Source of the DNA: Sipunculus nudus | Taxonomy: Eukaryota > Annelida > Sipuncula > Golfingiida > Sipunculidae | Assembly (NCBI GenBank): GCA_026874595.1 | Contig: CM049319.1 | Location: 58,408,917-58,472,916, forward strand | DNA: 64,000 bases | Direction of reading: 5' to 3' | Notes under the pieces: model-generated | The model's input: only the letters and a program-made list of their open reading frames with translations | Databases searched by the model: none | What the model was told of the DNA's origin: nothing | Translations under genes and position numbers: made by a program | Shown here: piece after piece, positions 50,963 through 62,801 of the stretch | How positions within the stretch are numbered: position 1 is the first letter of the stretch | Layout: every line of letters begins with the position of its first letter

Positions 50963-52440
50963 AAACTAGAATACTGGTAGTTGACAAGCGACTACCTGTA
51001 TCCGCCAAAATCAGAGTGGAACGGGTGAAGTGAGGCATGGATTGAGTGGCAAGGGGAAATAGAGTGAGGTGTGTTGCATGGATGTCTGCAGCTGAAATGT
51101 GTATGTAGGTTGCGCCACCATGGATGTCTGCAGCTGAAATGTGTATGTAGGTTGCGCCACCTACCACAAATCCAGAAAGCTGTCCAAGTTGTATACATAT
51201 GCAAAATTTTAGGCAGAAAAGTCAAACCACTACATGAACATGAGTGATTTTATCCCGCAGCAGACAAACAGAAGGACTTGTGCAAAAATGGTGGCAGGTG
51301 GCGCCACCAATTTTGTATATGATTACGAGCTATGTGAGATCTGTACACATGCAAAATTTCAGGGGGATATGTCCATCAAGTCCTGAGATATAAGCCTGAA
51401 TGTCTGCACTGTTAACATAAATGTAGGTGGCACCACCTGCCAAAAAAATTGAGAAAGCTATCCAAGATGTATAAACATGCAAAATTTTTTGGCAGATAAG
51501 TCAAACCACTATGAGTGATTTTAGCCCACGGCGGACAAACAGACAGACGCTGTGCAAAAATGGTTTCAAGAGGCCCCTCCAGGTTTGTGTATAATAAAGA
51601 GCTATGTGAGATCTACACATGCAACATTTTGGCCCAATCGTTCAAACGGTTCCTGAGATATGAGCTTGGATGTCTGCAGCGTAAACTAGAATGTAGATGT
51701 TGCCACCTGTCATAAAATCAAGAAAGCTGTCAAGGATGTATAAACCTGCAAAATTTTAGGCAGTTATGTCAAACCACTACAGAGATATGAGTGATTTTAG
51801 CCCACTACAGAAAAACAGACAGACCCTGTGCAAAAATGGGTGCAGGCGGCCCCTCCAGTTTTGTGTATGATAAAGAGCTATGTGAGATCTATACACATGC
51901 AAAATTTTGGCCCAATCAGTCAAACGGTTCTCGAGATATGAGCTTGGATGTCTGCAGCGTGAACGTGAATGTAGGTGGTGCCACCTGTCATAAAATCAAG
52001 AAAGCTATCCAGGATGTATTCGCATGCCGAATTTCAGGTGAATTAGTAGAACTACAGAGATGTGAGTGATTTTAACCCAAGGCAGATGAACAGATGGACA
52101 TTGTGCAAACATGGTTCCAGGTGGCACCACCATTTTTTGTGAATGTTATAAAGCTATCCAAGGACTACATTTGTACAAATTTTTTTTCCTGATCAGTCAA
52201 ACGGTTCCCGAGATATATGGGTTTATGTATGGAAACAGACATACAAATGGATGCTGGGCAGAGAGGAAAGGTCGTCGGTCAAAACAAAATTGGGGTGCAG
52301 CAGTTCACATGTGACCCGAACATAATCCCGGGTTTCGTAAAATTCCGCCCAGCAGTTATGGAGGAGTTCTCCGGACACCTACTTGGCGGCAGGGGGCTGA
52401 AAACATAGTATCCGCAAAACTCTGTTTTGGCAAATACAAT
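50963..52440 (+). mobile_element. C-family element copy 2
   Basis: It starts AAACTAGAATACTGGTAGTT and ends TTTTGGCAAATACA, with TGTATCCGCCAAAA near the left end inverse to it. It matches 18995-20160 throughout: ATTGAGTGGCAAGGGGAAAT, GTCCAAGTTGTATAC, CATAGTATCCGCAAAAC. It is longer by one extra internal unit. A 42-base stretch beginning ATGGATGTCTGCAGCTG is directly doubled at 51077-51160. GGTGGCGCCACC lies at 51298. Non-coding. Confidence 0.72.
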
Positions 52441-53269
52441 TATTGAAAATACACATATTTAATTATAATAATTAATTGGCCTTTGCAAATAATAGTATAA
52501 AGAAGATACTGGTAAGTTTTCAAGGGGTGGATTTAGAGGGGGATGAAATGGACTCTCAAACCCTCTTTGTTTACCTATATATCTCCGAAACAGAATGGAA
52601 TAAAAGCCGTGATGCTGGATTTTGCACGTTGCATCATTTTTGTGTTGCTGGATGCCAAGATTGTAATACTCGGAGGTCCAGAGCACTCCTAGTACACTTG
52701 TATTTCCTCAGCCATGGTGTTAACCCCCCCCCCCCCCCTTCCCCTCCACTTTCCTAACATACTGTATCAACTCTTGTGTTCTTTATTCATCACTCTTAGA
52801 AAAACCTGCTGCAGTAACAGAGTAAGATAATATAAGTGAAAAAAAACTTGCAGGCAATATAATTACAACTGATATAATAGGAATTTGATGAAGAGAAAGT
52901 GAGAGTAATAAATAACACTGGGTGTACAAACATCACTAGAACTGATGCAATCTGACCACAGAAAGCAATACTTTTACCACCAAGATCTACCACACACACT
53001 GGCCACATTTTTTGCTACACAAGTGGAGCATTTTCCCTTTTATAAGTTTCATTTTTAATATCTGAGTGACAGTGGTATTCCTTGTTGAAAAAGTTGCACA
53101 AATGGCATAAGTTATAAGTGAGCCATATAAGCACAAGAAGTTCACTATGATATTAATATCAGCATTCTAAAGTGGAAATGTGTCTAACACAGAAATAAAA
53201 CCATACAGTGAACAGAAAATTGTCAAAATCTAATCTGCCCAATGAAAGGTTTTTTTTGCTTATGTGTTT
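52441..53269. other. unassigned sequence
   Basis: Contains a C15 tract (52724-52738). No gene recognised. The frame 52476-52757 has no family resemblance. Confidence 0.45.
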
Positions 53270-53840
53270 TATTATCTGAGGAGGTTTAGTCATGACTGTT
53301 TATCTGTCTGAAGGAGTTTGGTCTATTGTCAAAAGGGGACTGGTCAAGGTGGACTTTGGCATTATATGGGTTTTTGTTTATACTGATTGACTTTTTGTCT
53401 GAGGGGGTTGGTCTAGATAAATTTTTGTCTGAGGGGTTTTGTATAGGTGACATTTGACAGAGGGGTTCTTTATATAAGTGGACTTTTGTCTAATGGTGCT
53501 TTGTGAAGGTGGACATTGACTAAGCAAACTGCGTCTATATGAGCTCTTATGTGAGCCAGGTTTTGTCTAGGTAGTTTTTTGTCTTAGGGTTTTTTTTCAA
53601 GGAATACTACTTTCTGAGGAGAATATGTGTCCATGTGACACTTTTTATTTTTTGTCTAGGATTTTTGTCAGAGGGGGTTTTGTTTAGGAATACCTATTTC
53701 TTAGGAGTTTTTATCTGACAGGATTTGTGTCTGACTAGGGTTTGTTAGTGTAGATTTTTGTTTGGCAGGGTTTTGCCCAGGTGAATTTTGTCTTATGAGG
53801 TTTTGTCCAGGTGGACAATTTGGCTAAGGGGGTTTGGATT
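53270..53840. repeat. degenerate minisatellite of GTCTGAGGGGGTTTT / GTCTAGGTGGACTTT units
   Basis: About 20-35-base units alternate a TTTTGTCTGAGGGG half with a GTCTAGGTGGACTTT half, spaced irregularly. It is old and heavily mutated. Confidence 0.75.
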
Positions 53841-54300
53841 AATGAATATCCAAGTAGTTAACATTATTATGAAGATCTCTAAATTAATCATAATACACTT
53901 AAAATTTTTTACATACAATTTTATTACTAATTTAATTAATTTATATCTCACAAAAAAACCCTATTCAAGGCTTACCCTACAGAATGTCATATTTTATGTC
54001 ATGATCACTTGCCTGGGAACTGTATCAGGTGTAATATACATATCAGTAAGCAAACACCATATGCTAGACAAATAATAAAACATGACATCTGCAATATCGA
54101 GATTATAAGAGCTGGTGTGACATAATCAACAAATGTTTGCACTGCACATGACTATACTTCATCCCTGTATATACTTATTATGTCTCACAGTTTCATGGAC
54201 AATGTTAGATAGCTCGGCCACTAAAAAAAAAAAACATGCTTACATGTGAATCTAATTACCAGCCCAAATTTAATATTAATCATCCATATTTATAATGATT

Positions 54301-54549
54301 CAGGGCTCAACATTAACAGTTAACAGGCAAGTAAAAATAGTAGTAGGGCAACTAAAAGTCACCACCTACTTCCCCAACTGGGCAAGTGGGTACAACATTA
54401 ACCTTTACCCAAAGGCCTGTAAAAAAGGATGTTTGTTTTCTTGAATACAATGAACAATTTTTGTAGGATAAGCAAAAATTCATGTGGGGCAAGTAAAAGC
54501 TAGATGTTACTTGTCTGCAAGTACTTTCAAAAGTTAATGTTGAGCCCTG
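54301..54549. mobile_element. short MITE with perfect 17-bp inverted ends
   Basis: CAGGGCTCAACATTAAC at the left and GTTAATGTTGAGCCCTG at the right are perfect inverse repeats. TGATT flanks both sides (54296-54300 and 54550-54554), a possible 5-base target duplication. It is 249 bases with no coding capacity. GGCAAGTAAAA occurs twice inside. A CAGGG terminus is common in hAT-type elements, but a 5-base duplication is shorter than the usual 8, so the superfamily is open. Confidence 0.88.
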
Positions 54550-54639
54550 TGATTAATCAAAGATTTTGTGTAAAACAATCAATTATTTTGTAAAGTTATT
54601 AAGACAGGCTGACACCAGTCACATGCATAAAAACATCAT

Positions 54640-54935
54640 AAACAATCACTCTTTAATGTCAAAGCAATGATTATAATCATGCAAAATCCAGTGAATTATT
54701 GGTAAGTCATCTCAGCAACACCACAAAGGGGTCTGATGACCTCTGACCTCATAGAATATGTGTATAGATAACAACTCATAACTGAATTCAGGCAAGAACC
54801 TTAATTGGTAAATATTATTAGTGAGTTTCATGAAAATTCTTCAAATTTCTTGTAAGTTATTGTTTCAACACCAAAGGTAAGAAACAAACAGACAAATGCA
54901 CAGACATACCCTAGCAAATAGCTTAATACAACCAT
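54640..54935. repeat. GACCTCTGACCTCA repeat family, copy 3
   Basis: GGTCTGATGACCTCTGACCT, ATATGTGTATAGAT, TGGTAAATATTATTAGTGAG and a tail AACAAACAGACAAATGCAC. Related to 31110-31740 and 38180-38515. Confidence 0.6.
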
Positions 54936-55071
54936 TTATAATATGACACAGGTATACAAAAATGGGGAGCTCCATCCTACCAAAAGTTTGTGTATATTTT
55001 TTCTCTGACATTGTATTTGAACCAAAAGATAGGCATCAAATACACACTTGTAGATAAATGATAACACTTAA

Positions 55072-55799
55072 AAAAAGAAGGCCCATGGGCCGTGACGCTC
55101 AGCTGAATTTGACAAGGTGCTCATTTCTTTTATCAATGTTATATATTGTCTCTGAGAATAGTCTATGGCTAATTTTACTATGTTGTAAAATGGACTGAAA
55201 TAAAAGTTTATATTTTTTGTATTTTGTATTTTGACATGTATTACAAGAATCAAGTGACCTAATAACAGGATTCAAAGGAGACTTGCCAAGGACCCTCCTG
55301 GATTTTACAACAGAAGGTTCCAAGGAAAATGGATACAATTTGTACCCTGTCTGGTTGCTCAAAATCATGTTTCTGGTCCACAGCTTACAGAATACAGGTA
55401 ACCATGACATTCAGGGTGCTCATATGACGTCTTTTTCTTCCTATAAGTTTCAGAATATAGGTCATAGTAACCTAATTTAATGTTTCCAAGGACATTTGCC
55501 TAGGACCTCCCTGATAGTAAGGCTATGTTAAAAGGTTTTTGGCCTATTGAATACAATCTGTCAGGGTGCTCAAAATCATGTTTTCAGCCCATATGTCGCA
55601 AAATATAGGTCAACATGACATTATTTCTGGTTCCCAAAGAGATTTGCTTAAGACCTCTCTGGATGAACTGTTAGAAGTTTCTAAGTTATGATTTGTGCCC
55701 TGTTCATGGCTGGATGGTTGATGGACAAAGGGTAATTGCTATGACTCAGATGACTAAGAAAATCAGATATCTCGCACAACAAATATGTCAGCTAAAAAA
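55072..55799 (+). mobile_element. D-family element copy 4
   Basis: The left end is AAGGCCCATGGGCCGTGACG then CTCAGCTGAAT. The right end has GGACAAAGGGTAATTGCTA, TGACTCAGATGACTAAGAAA and TATGTCAGCTAAAAAA. The core repeats CTTGCCTAGGACCTCCCTG-like phrases (CCAAGGA and CATGTTT blocks about 120-150 bases apart). This is the most compact copy with both ends (about 728 bases). Non-coding. Confidence 0.65.
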
Positions 55800-58700
55800 T
55801 ATTGCTATTTGGTATAGTGCTGGTATAATGCCTAACTTGATGATGAATATATGTTGAGGCCTAGGTTACAATCCAGTCCAGATCAGGTAAAAGCTAGGCC
55901 AGCAAATGCTCCTGGCAATTCCCGGTAAATGCAAGCATGGACAATACCTCCTCTGACAAAAAAGTGGCGATTAAATAGCAAATATTAAAATTTACCTGAT
56001 GTTACCATGTTTTATTACTGTCACAAAGACCTATAGACTACAAAAAATCCACATGTGAAAAGAACTGTTCAATACTGATAAAATGGGAATTATCTGAAAT
56101 AACACACTTGGAGGACTACAACAGTACTTTGCAAAATGATGATAATGCTGTATTATTGTGTGATAAATGTTCTGAATGTTCAGCAGAAGTCACAAATTGA
56201 GGAACAATATATTTCTCAGGGGCTCATATATATTTCAATAAATATATAACTGTACCCTGAGCTATAAAGTTTTATCTGTATCTATTGGTATTGAAAGATT
56301 TCTCACTGCTGAGCAATAATCTTCCAGTGTATATGGTGTGCTATGTGCATGAATTATTATTTTGACTTTGTTGAATATTATTTGGAATGATAGGCTGCAA
56401 GTTCTGCTTCAAACTGTTCAACTGTGTCACTGATGATAATTTCTTCCCAAAGCTGGTTCCAGAAGCCCCAGATTTAACCTTTGACCTGGGCCAGTCCAGA
56501 TTTAGTGCACAATCTGGACCAGTGCAGAATATTAATTTGATCTCGGCTGGCCCGGTGTAAAAACAGACCAGATTGTAATTTGGGTCTTGATAAATCTATG
56601 CCTGAACAACAAAGCAAACTTATAAGTTTGGTGATATGGTTTTGTAGAGATATATTTTGGACTGATATTTGATACAGCCATTGACAACAAAATTAAGTAT
56701 ATATTTTCACCAGTAATCTACATCTGGTATATGGTGGACACAGCAGCACCAAAATACAGGCCCATAAGGCATAAGCTGGAGGGGGGGGGGGGGGGGAGGG
56801 ATGCTTGCTTGTAGCCTACCTCAGAAAAACAACTGCAATGCTCTGACCTTGGCTGTGCCAGACACTGGATAGGAGCTTCAATTATTCCATAAACAACACA
56901 CCTACTCCATTCACCAGCCTGGTTACAGTCATTAGTTCTGAAGCTGGCACTGAAATAGCTGTGTTAGCTAGGGAAGGCAATGAACAATGTTTAAACATCA
57001 AGGACACTCCACTGTGCAAATAACTTAGAATTCATGTTGAGCTTTCTCTGGTCTGTAATATACAATAAATACTAATAAGTAACATCAAACTTGCAGTTCA
57101 TGCAGTTACATATATATATTTATTCATACCGAAGCACCTACAAAAGTTGGTGACAGAAAGAGAATAATTTGTAACTCCCCTTTTTCACAAAATTATAATT
57201 ACTATTATCATGATTAAAATTATTAGTATAATCATCTTGGTTCCCCTGGACAGACTCAATTTTTTTTCTCTCCATCCCATTAATAAAGTCACAATCTAAG
57301 TAAAGAAAGGGGACTAAGCAGCACTTATGCCCCTCCAACATGTGAGAGTGACACCATATGCCATGTAGAAAACTGCACTGAAAATCTCATTGAATCTGCT
57401 TCGATATTTAAGAAACCTCACCCACTTTGTATTGGCATCCTTGCAATTATTTCCATATTTCCTAAATTAAACAAACTATTTACAAGCACCATCTGGCATA
57501 ATTAAATCAGCATATATACTGAAAAATCTTCCTGCATGCCTGCTGTATTTCAAGCATGCCTCCCATGGCTTATGTGATTGACAGCTGATTTCTGAAAGGC
57601 ACATGAAATGATGATGGTCACTATACATATGGGATATACACTTTAATTTATAAATAAGTAAATTCACATGCATTTTTGTGTATTAATTCCTCTGTCACAT
57701 GACAGCCACTACAGTGCAGTTTTCAACATGACTAATGCAAAAACTCAAAGTACGCTTATTACTCCTATCAGAATACCTGCTAAGTTTGTTTTCACTGCTA
57801 GGGGCAACCAGATCCATGAAAGCTTAGCCCTCCGTGAAAGCCCGTTTATTTTCAGACTGGAGAGGAAGTCCAGCATGAAGCAAAGACAGCTGCTACACTC
57901 TTCACAAGCCCCAACACACTGACCCTTCTACCCTGAAACTATCTATTATGGCAGTGTATATTCAATACTTCTGCTGGATGAGCTGATATATAAAATTTTA
58001 TTCCCATAATAAAAACTGACATGTTCTTAAAATACAGATATTCTCGTATAACACAGACACATATAATAACATAAATATATAGATCCCTGCAGTTCTAAAG
58101 CTGTTTTATTCATGACAGATAGACTGCTGGTAACATAAAACGACCAATACAGTATGCAAAACCTGACCACTGACCACACTCTACAAAACAGTGTCCTATC
58201 CATTCTCAAATTGTGGTTTAATTGTAACACGGACACAACTGTCCATTTATAAGGTCTGGACTTATATCCAGTCATCCATATTCAGTGCCATATTAGTGGC
58301 AACCCAACTTCAATTAATCCATACTGTATATCATGAAATGTAGTAACTGAATATTGTGTTTAACTTGTAGCAAAATCTCTTGTGAAGCAATTATTTGAGA
58401 CAACCAATAACTTACATGTTATTTGGAAAACTGTTTACTCTAAATGGAAAACCTCTGAAAAAAAGCACACCATGGTAATATATATCACTTAAATACTGAT
58501 TATGGAACAATAAATATTTTAATTGCCTTCTCTTAAATAGGAAAAACAGACATAAAATAACAAACTGGGGTAAAATATATTATATGTAATCATAAATGAG
58601 TAAACAAATGCAGGACAACAGCACATTAGCTTGTGGCAAAACTTTACAACTAAACAGTAGAACAAATTTATATTTAACAGATGGAGGGGGCAATATTAAT

Positions 58701-60898
58701 TAGGCTAAGTGCACATGACAAATAGAAACTTTGAGCAAGTGAAATCCATAGGAAACAGATATAATATCATTGAAACTGCTTTGTACTTAAGTTAAAGTGA
58801 TCTATTCACACATCTTTTCTATATAATTTTTGATATCTTGTTTAATCTGCATACGCATGAAAGATCTCTAGGTATTATGTTAAGAAAAGTTCTTAATTGT
58901 AAAACATCTGTGATGTATGTTTGAGCTTGTTTATCTACACTCTGTTAGTAAACACAGCATTGTTGACAAATGGAAAAATCCAAATAAACTACGGTGGTTG
59001 GTTGCATATGTATGAAAGTTGAAAGGTCACTTGCTGCAAAATTACCTTTGCAAAACTCTGGTTTGTTTGACATGCCTACAGATTTCCTTTTTGAATTTGT
59101 GTGTGTGTTATTTTGGCTGGCATCCCCATGTTATAAACATATCAATATAAACAAAATAAACAGGCTTTTTGTGTTGGGATATGTGTTTTCTGGACTATAT
59201 TTTATAAAAGGGTCAAGGGATTATCTTTAGTTAATAGGCAGCAAATATTAGAGAAGGCCCCTTTAATTACTGTATTCCAGCTTGGATAGAACCCTGATGA
59301 TGTAGTAACTGGCTTATTTACTGTAATAATATATAATATACATGTAACACATGGTTTCAGCATTTATTAAACCAGACTGGTGTGACCCTCAGTAGTTAGC
59401 ACTGCCAGCCCACAGATCACCAAACAAATGATGCACTGGCAAATTATCTGTCCAAACAAATGATGCACTGGCAACTTATCTACACAAAGTATTTGCATTG
59501 TATACCTTTGTACCATAGCCTATCATTCAAGAAACATACCAATGGAAGCATCCAGTCATAAATATTAATGCTTTCAGATAGCTGAAAATATATTACCAAT
59601 TCTTAGTATATATTATTCAATACATGCATAGGAGAACCCTGTTCACCTGAACACAATGGGGACCATCTAAAAACTGTGTGTCATTGAAGTTGGACATCTA
59701 AGGCACATCACAACGTGCTTGGCTGAGATCAAATGAGGTGGAACCAAATGAAATAGTCATGCATCACAACAGACATTTGTATTGATAAGATGGTTGTCTG
59801 GTGAACACTGTGTACCACTTGTACATATCACAGTGCACATATACACATGGCACCAAGTCATATATACATAATATGCTGTGCCTATTTATAATGCATTTTA
59901 CTGTAACACAATGATGATAAGTGCAAATATAAGTCAAAAGTAAATAAAATTAATATTAAAGAAATGGAAATTATTATTTGTCTAATTATCATTTTTTAAT
60001 TAAAGATCAAAACTGAATATTTCTAGAAATAATCAAAGTCTAGGATATACATATATGATAAAGTGAACTGCATTTGGTAAAAACTAAATATTACACTAGT
60101 ATTTAAAGCTATTACACTAGCAGCAAATGGGAATTATATATGACATCAATAGCTGTTTCCCATTATTTGGAAAGGCTATGAAACGCTTCATGCAAATGTT
60201 GATCATTTCCTGAAAGTTGAATTATATTCACATTCCAGGTACACAGAAGGCACAACAGGAACTTTCTCATTTATTATTAAGCAATGACTCATGAAGCACC
60301 TCAGGCCTGATTCGTTACAATTGTTTAATGTCTGATAGTATTTTTCACGGTCTGAGCTCTAAGTCTATCAAACATTCTGATATGTTCATCCAGCACTGCA
60401 TGAACTGCCATTTAAACGACATCACAAGTTACAGAAGAACAGGAATAATTGATGAATCCGACTGTAATTAATATGATGTTTTATACATTAACCTGACAGT
60501 ACTGAATATGATATGTATTATTTACAAATGACTGTCACAATAACTTGGTCACTATGATGGAAATATCAATTTGATGTTCACTTACATTTCTAATGCTGCA
60601 CTGATAAAGTTGCATAACTCAATTATAAAGAACTATTTGCGTTACTCAGTCCTTTCAGGAATGCTTATTATAGTATATTTGTGTCTGAATTCATCAGACT
60701 TGAGAATTTTTATCAGGATAAATCCTGGCAAAAAATTCTAATATATATATTTTTTAAAAATTTTTTGTTGGCAATAACCATCACCATTTTTTAACCCTAG
60801 CTTAACTAAGTATATGTACTTCGTAGAATTTCATTCCAGTTTCGGACGATGTAACAGGGCCATATCACAGGTTACCTCATTTTATATCTTGGTGTTAA
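55800..60898. other. long stretch without a recognised gene
   Basis: It holds a G16 tract (56781-56796) and an exon-like minus-strand stretch near 56395-56470. Otherwise AT-rich, with only short chance frames. It may be intergenic or the intron of a gene outside the window. Confidence 0.5.
56392..56472 (-). other. exon-like open segment, unassigned
   Basis: The minus-strand reading is WGFWNQLWEEIIISDTVEQF then EAELAAYHSK and TAA. A second frame (SGASGTSFGKKLSSVTQLNS) is open too, so coding status is undecided. No splice acceptor is compelling. It could be the end of a decayed transposase or a terminal exon. Confidence 0.2.
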
Positions 60899-61156
60899 CC
60901 AGGCTTGGTGACTACTGCACCTGCAGGCCCTGGGAGTGTAATCAGCCCCATTGCTGGGTCATACCACTGAGGAACCCCGAAAGGCACACCCGTTTGTATA
61001 TGAAACATGGGCGCTGAACATGACCTTCCCATTAAGCCTGCAGAGCAGTCACTCTGGGTGGTGGGCTGACCGTACAAAATCTCACCGCCTCAGCTGAGAT
61101 TCAAACTAACAGTGTCATGGTTTAGCTCCCTGTTCTCTATCCCAGAGCCACAGAAG
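60899..61156 (-). mobile_element. tRNA-type SINE copy B
   Basis: The partner of 3817-4075. On the minus strand the head TGGCTCTGGGATAGAG resembles an A box and AGTTTGAATCTCAGCTGAGG a B box. The tail runs CCAGGGCCTGCAGGTGCAGT and AGTCACCAAGCCTGG. Confidence 0.65.
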
Positions 61157-61504
61157 CCGTTAAAATATTCTAGTATATGATGCTATCTATATTCTTCTGT
61201 GAAAATGACCTGCTGTGATGAAACATTGCGGTCAACTCTAATTCAAGGAATAACAACATTTCACTCATTTATCTGTAATCATGTCAATGATAGCTGTGAG
61301 GGGAGGTGACATCCCAGGAGTTCACAAAAAACCTATTTTGTACTGTCAATGGAGCTTTGTGTGACATGAATCAACATATTTTAATATGTTAAACACTTAG
61401 CAAGATATTGTTTAATGCAAGTGCTATCATAGTTATTGTGCCAAACATATGTACATACACTGATGTGGAATTGTACATTGGATTTAACATTTCTTTTGAC
61501 TTTT
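61157..61504. other. unassigned sequence
   Basis: AT-rich, with nothing recognised. Confidence 0.4.
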
Positions 61505-61512
61505 TTAGGTTA

Positions 61513-61651
61513 TCAAAAGGCTCTCTGCGGATCTGCTAGCATCATCAGAGTAGTCAGCTTAAGATTGCTGTGCAGGATCCCAGACAATCTGTTAGCACTT
61601 TCCACATCACCCTCATCAATGGTAACCACTGGACTCAAGTTTATGGAAGGT
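61513..61651. other. exon-like segment, strand uncertain
   Basis: Minus reading: after a CCCTAG acceptor, PSINLSPVVTIDEGDVESAN then RLSGILHSNLKLTTLMMLA and DPQRAF with TGA, which would make a terminal exon. Plus reading: after the strong acceptor GACTTTTTTAG, YQKALCGSASIIRVVSLRLL, with possible donors GTAACC and GTACTA. I recognise no family on either strand. A hAT-like head (TAGGGATGTGCGATA) begins right at 61652. Confidence 0.25.
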
Positions 61652-62414
61652 ACTAGGGATGTGCGATATTATCAATATATATTGTTATATCATTATTTGG
61701 TGATTAGCATATTGCACGTTGCGATACAATTTTCAAATATAAATATTTTTTGATGTTATCTTAAATGTGCCTAAAACTGATTGTCTTCATTGTCTGACTG
61801 TCATGTTTTTAATGGATGTAAAAGACTATAACCATTACCCATTACCATTATGTTTTATCTGAGATCAGTAAAGCATATTCCTTGTCCTTATCACTATATG
61901 TGGTACAGATCAGTGTGATGTCCATAAGCACCACTTCACAAATTAAAGCACATTTTTGTGAGTTAGGAAAAATTCATATATTTTATCTTGATCTTTAAAT
62001 TAAAACAAAAATTCCCTTCTTTATAACCCTGCATTTTTAGGCCTAGGCAACAGAAAAATGTGTGTTTTTTTTTTCTATACTGCCTTATTGTATATGTGTT
62101 GTGTATATCTGAACAAATGAATTTCAGATTGGAATATTATCCCCCTGCTTTACCAGCAGGCCATATCTCAACCTTCTAATGTAATAATGATAGATGATGT
62201 AATATAGATGACTATGGTGGTTAATGAATCAGACTGTGAACAGGAAGATTCAAAGTTAAATCCCTAATTAGAGTCTCAATCCCTAACTATCTAAATACAT
62301 CCCAATATATATCTTGAGTCTCAATGCCAAGCAAAATATATATAGGCATTCCCCACAGAATCTCAGCAATCGGATCACTTTAATATGTTCAAGAGTTTTG
62401 TATAAATCAGATTA

Positions 62415-62418
<4 letters not shown>

Positions 62419-62494
<76 letters not shown>
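62419..62494. repeat. (AT)n microsatellite
   Basis: An uninterrupted AT dinucleotide tract of about 76 bases. Confidence 0.98.
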
Positions 62495-62496
<2 letters not shown>

Positions 62497-62694
62497 CCAT
62501 GTTTGTCTATTTTAAATGAGTAGGAAAACAGGAAGAGTGATGCCTTTTAGATGGACATAATAAGTTGATCCACATTAAGGTCTCATTCAATTCTCTTCTA
62601 TACCTACATATATGTATGATATATGATATATAATCAAGGATGCCTATATATTATACTAATCCTTACATATCTATCTTTCTCATGGTATTTCAGT

Positions 62695-62801
62695 AAAACA
62701 GATACAGAATCACCAATCAAAAGTTCATATCCTGGTTCATCATACACGGAACCACTCAGATCCAATTCTGAGAAAACAAACCCTACAGCCAACAACAGGT
62801 A
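62695..62801 (+). other. exon-like segment, possible exon of a second gene
   Basis: Plus strand: a good acceptor (TCTTTCTCATGGTATTTCAG), then KTDTESPIKSSYPGSSYTEP and LRSNSEKTNPTANNR, then GTACTTGG. It is symmetric (phase 2 to 2), 107 bases. The protein would be S/T/P-rich and disordered; no family is recognised. The minus strand is also open (LDLSGSVYDEPGYELLIGDS) with AG and GT at its edges, so the strand is not settled. Confidence 0.3.
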
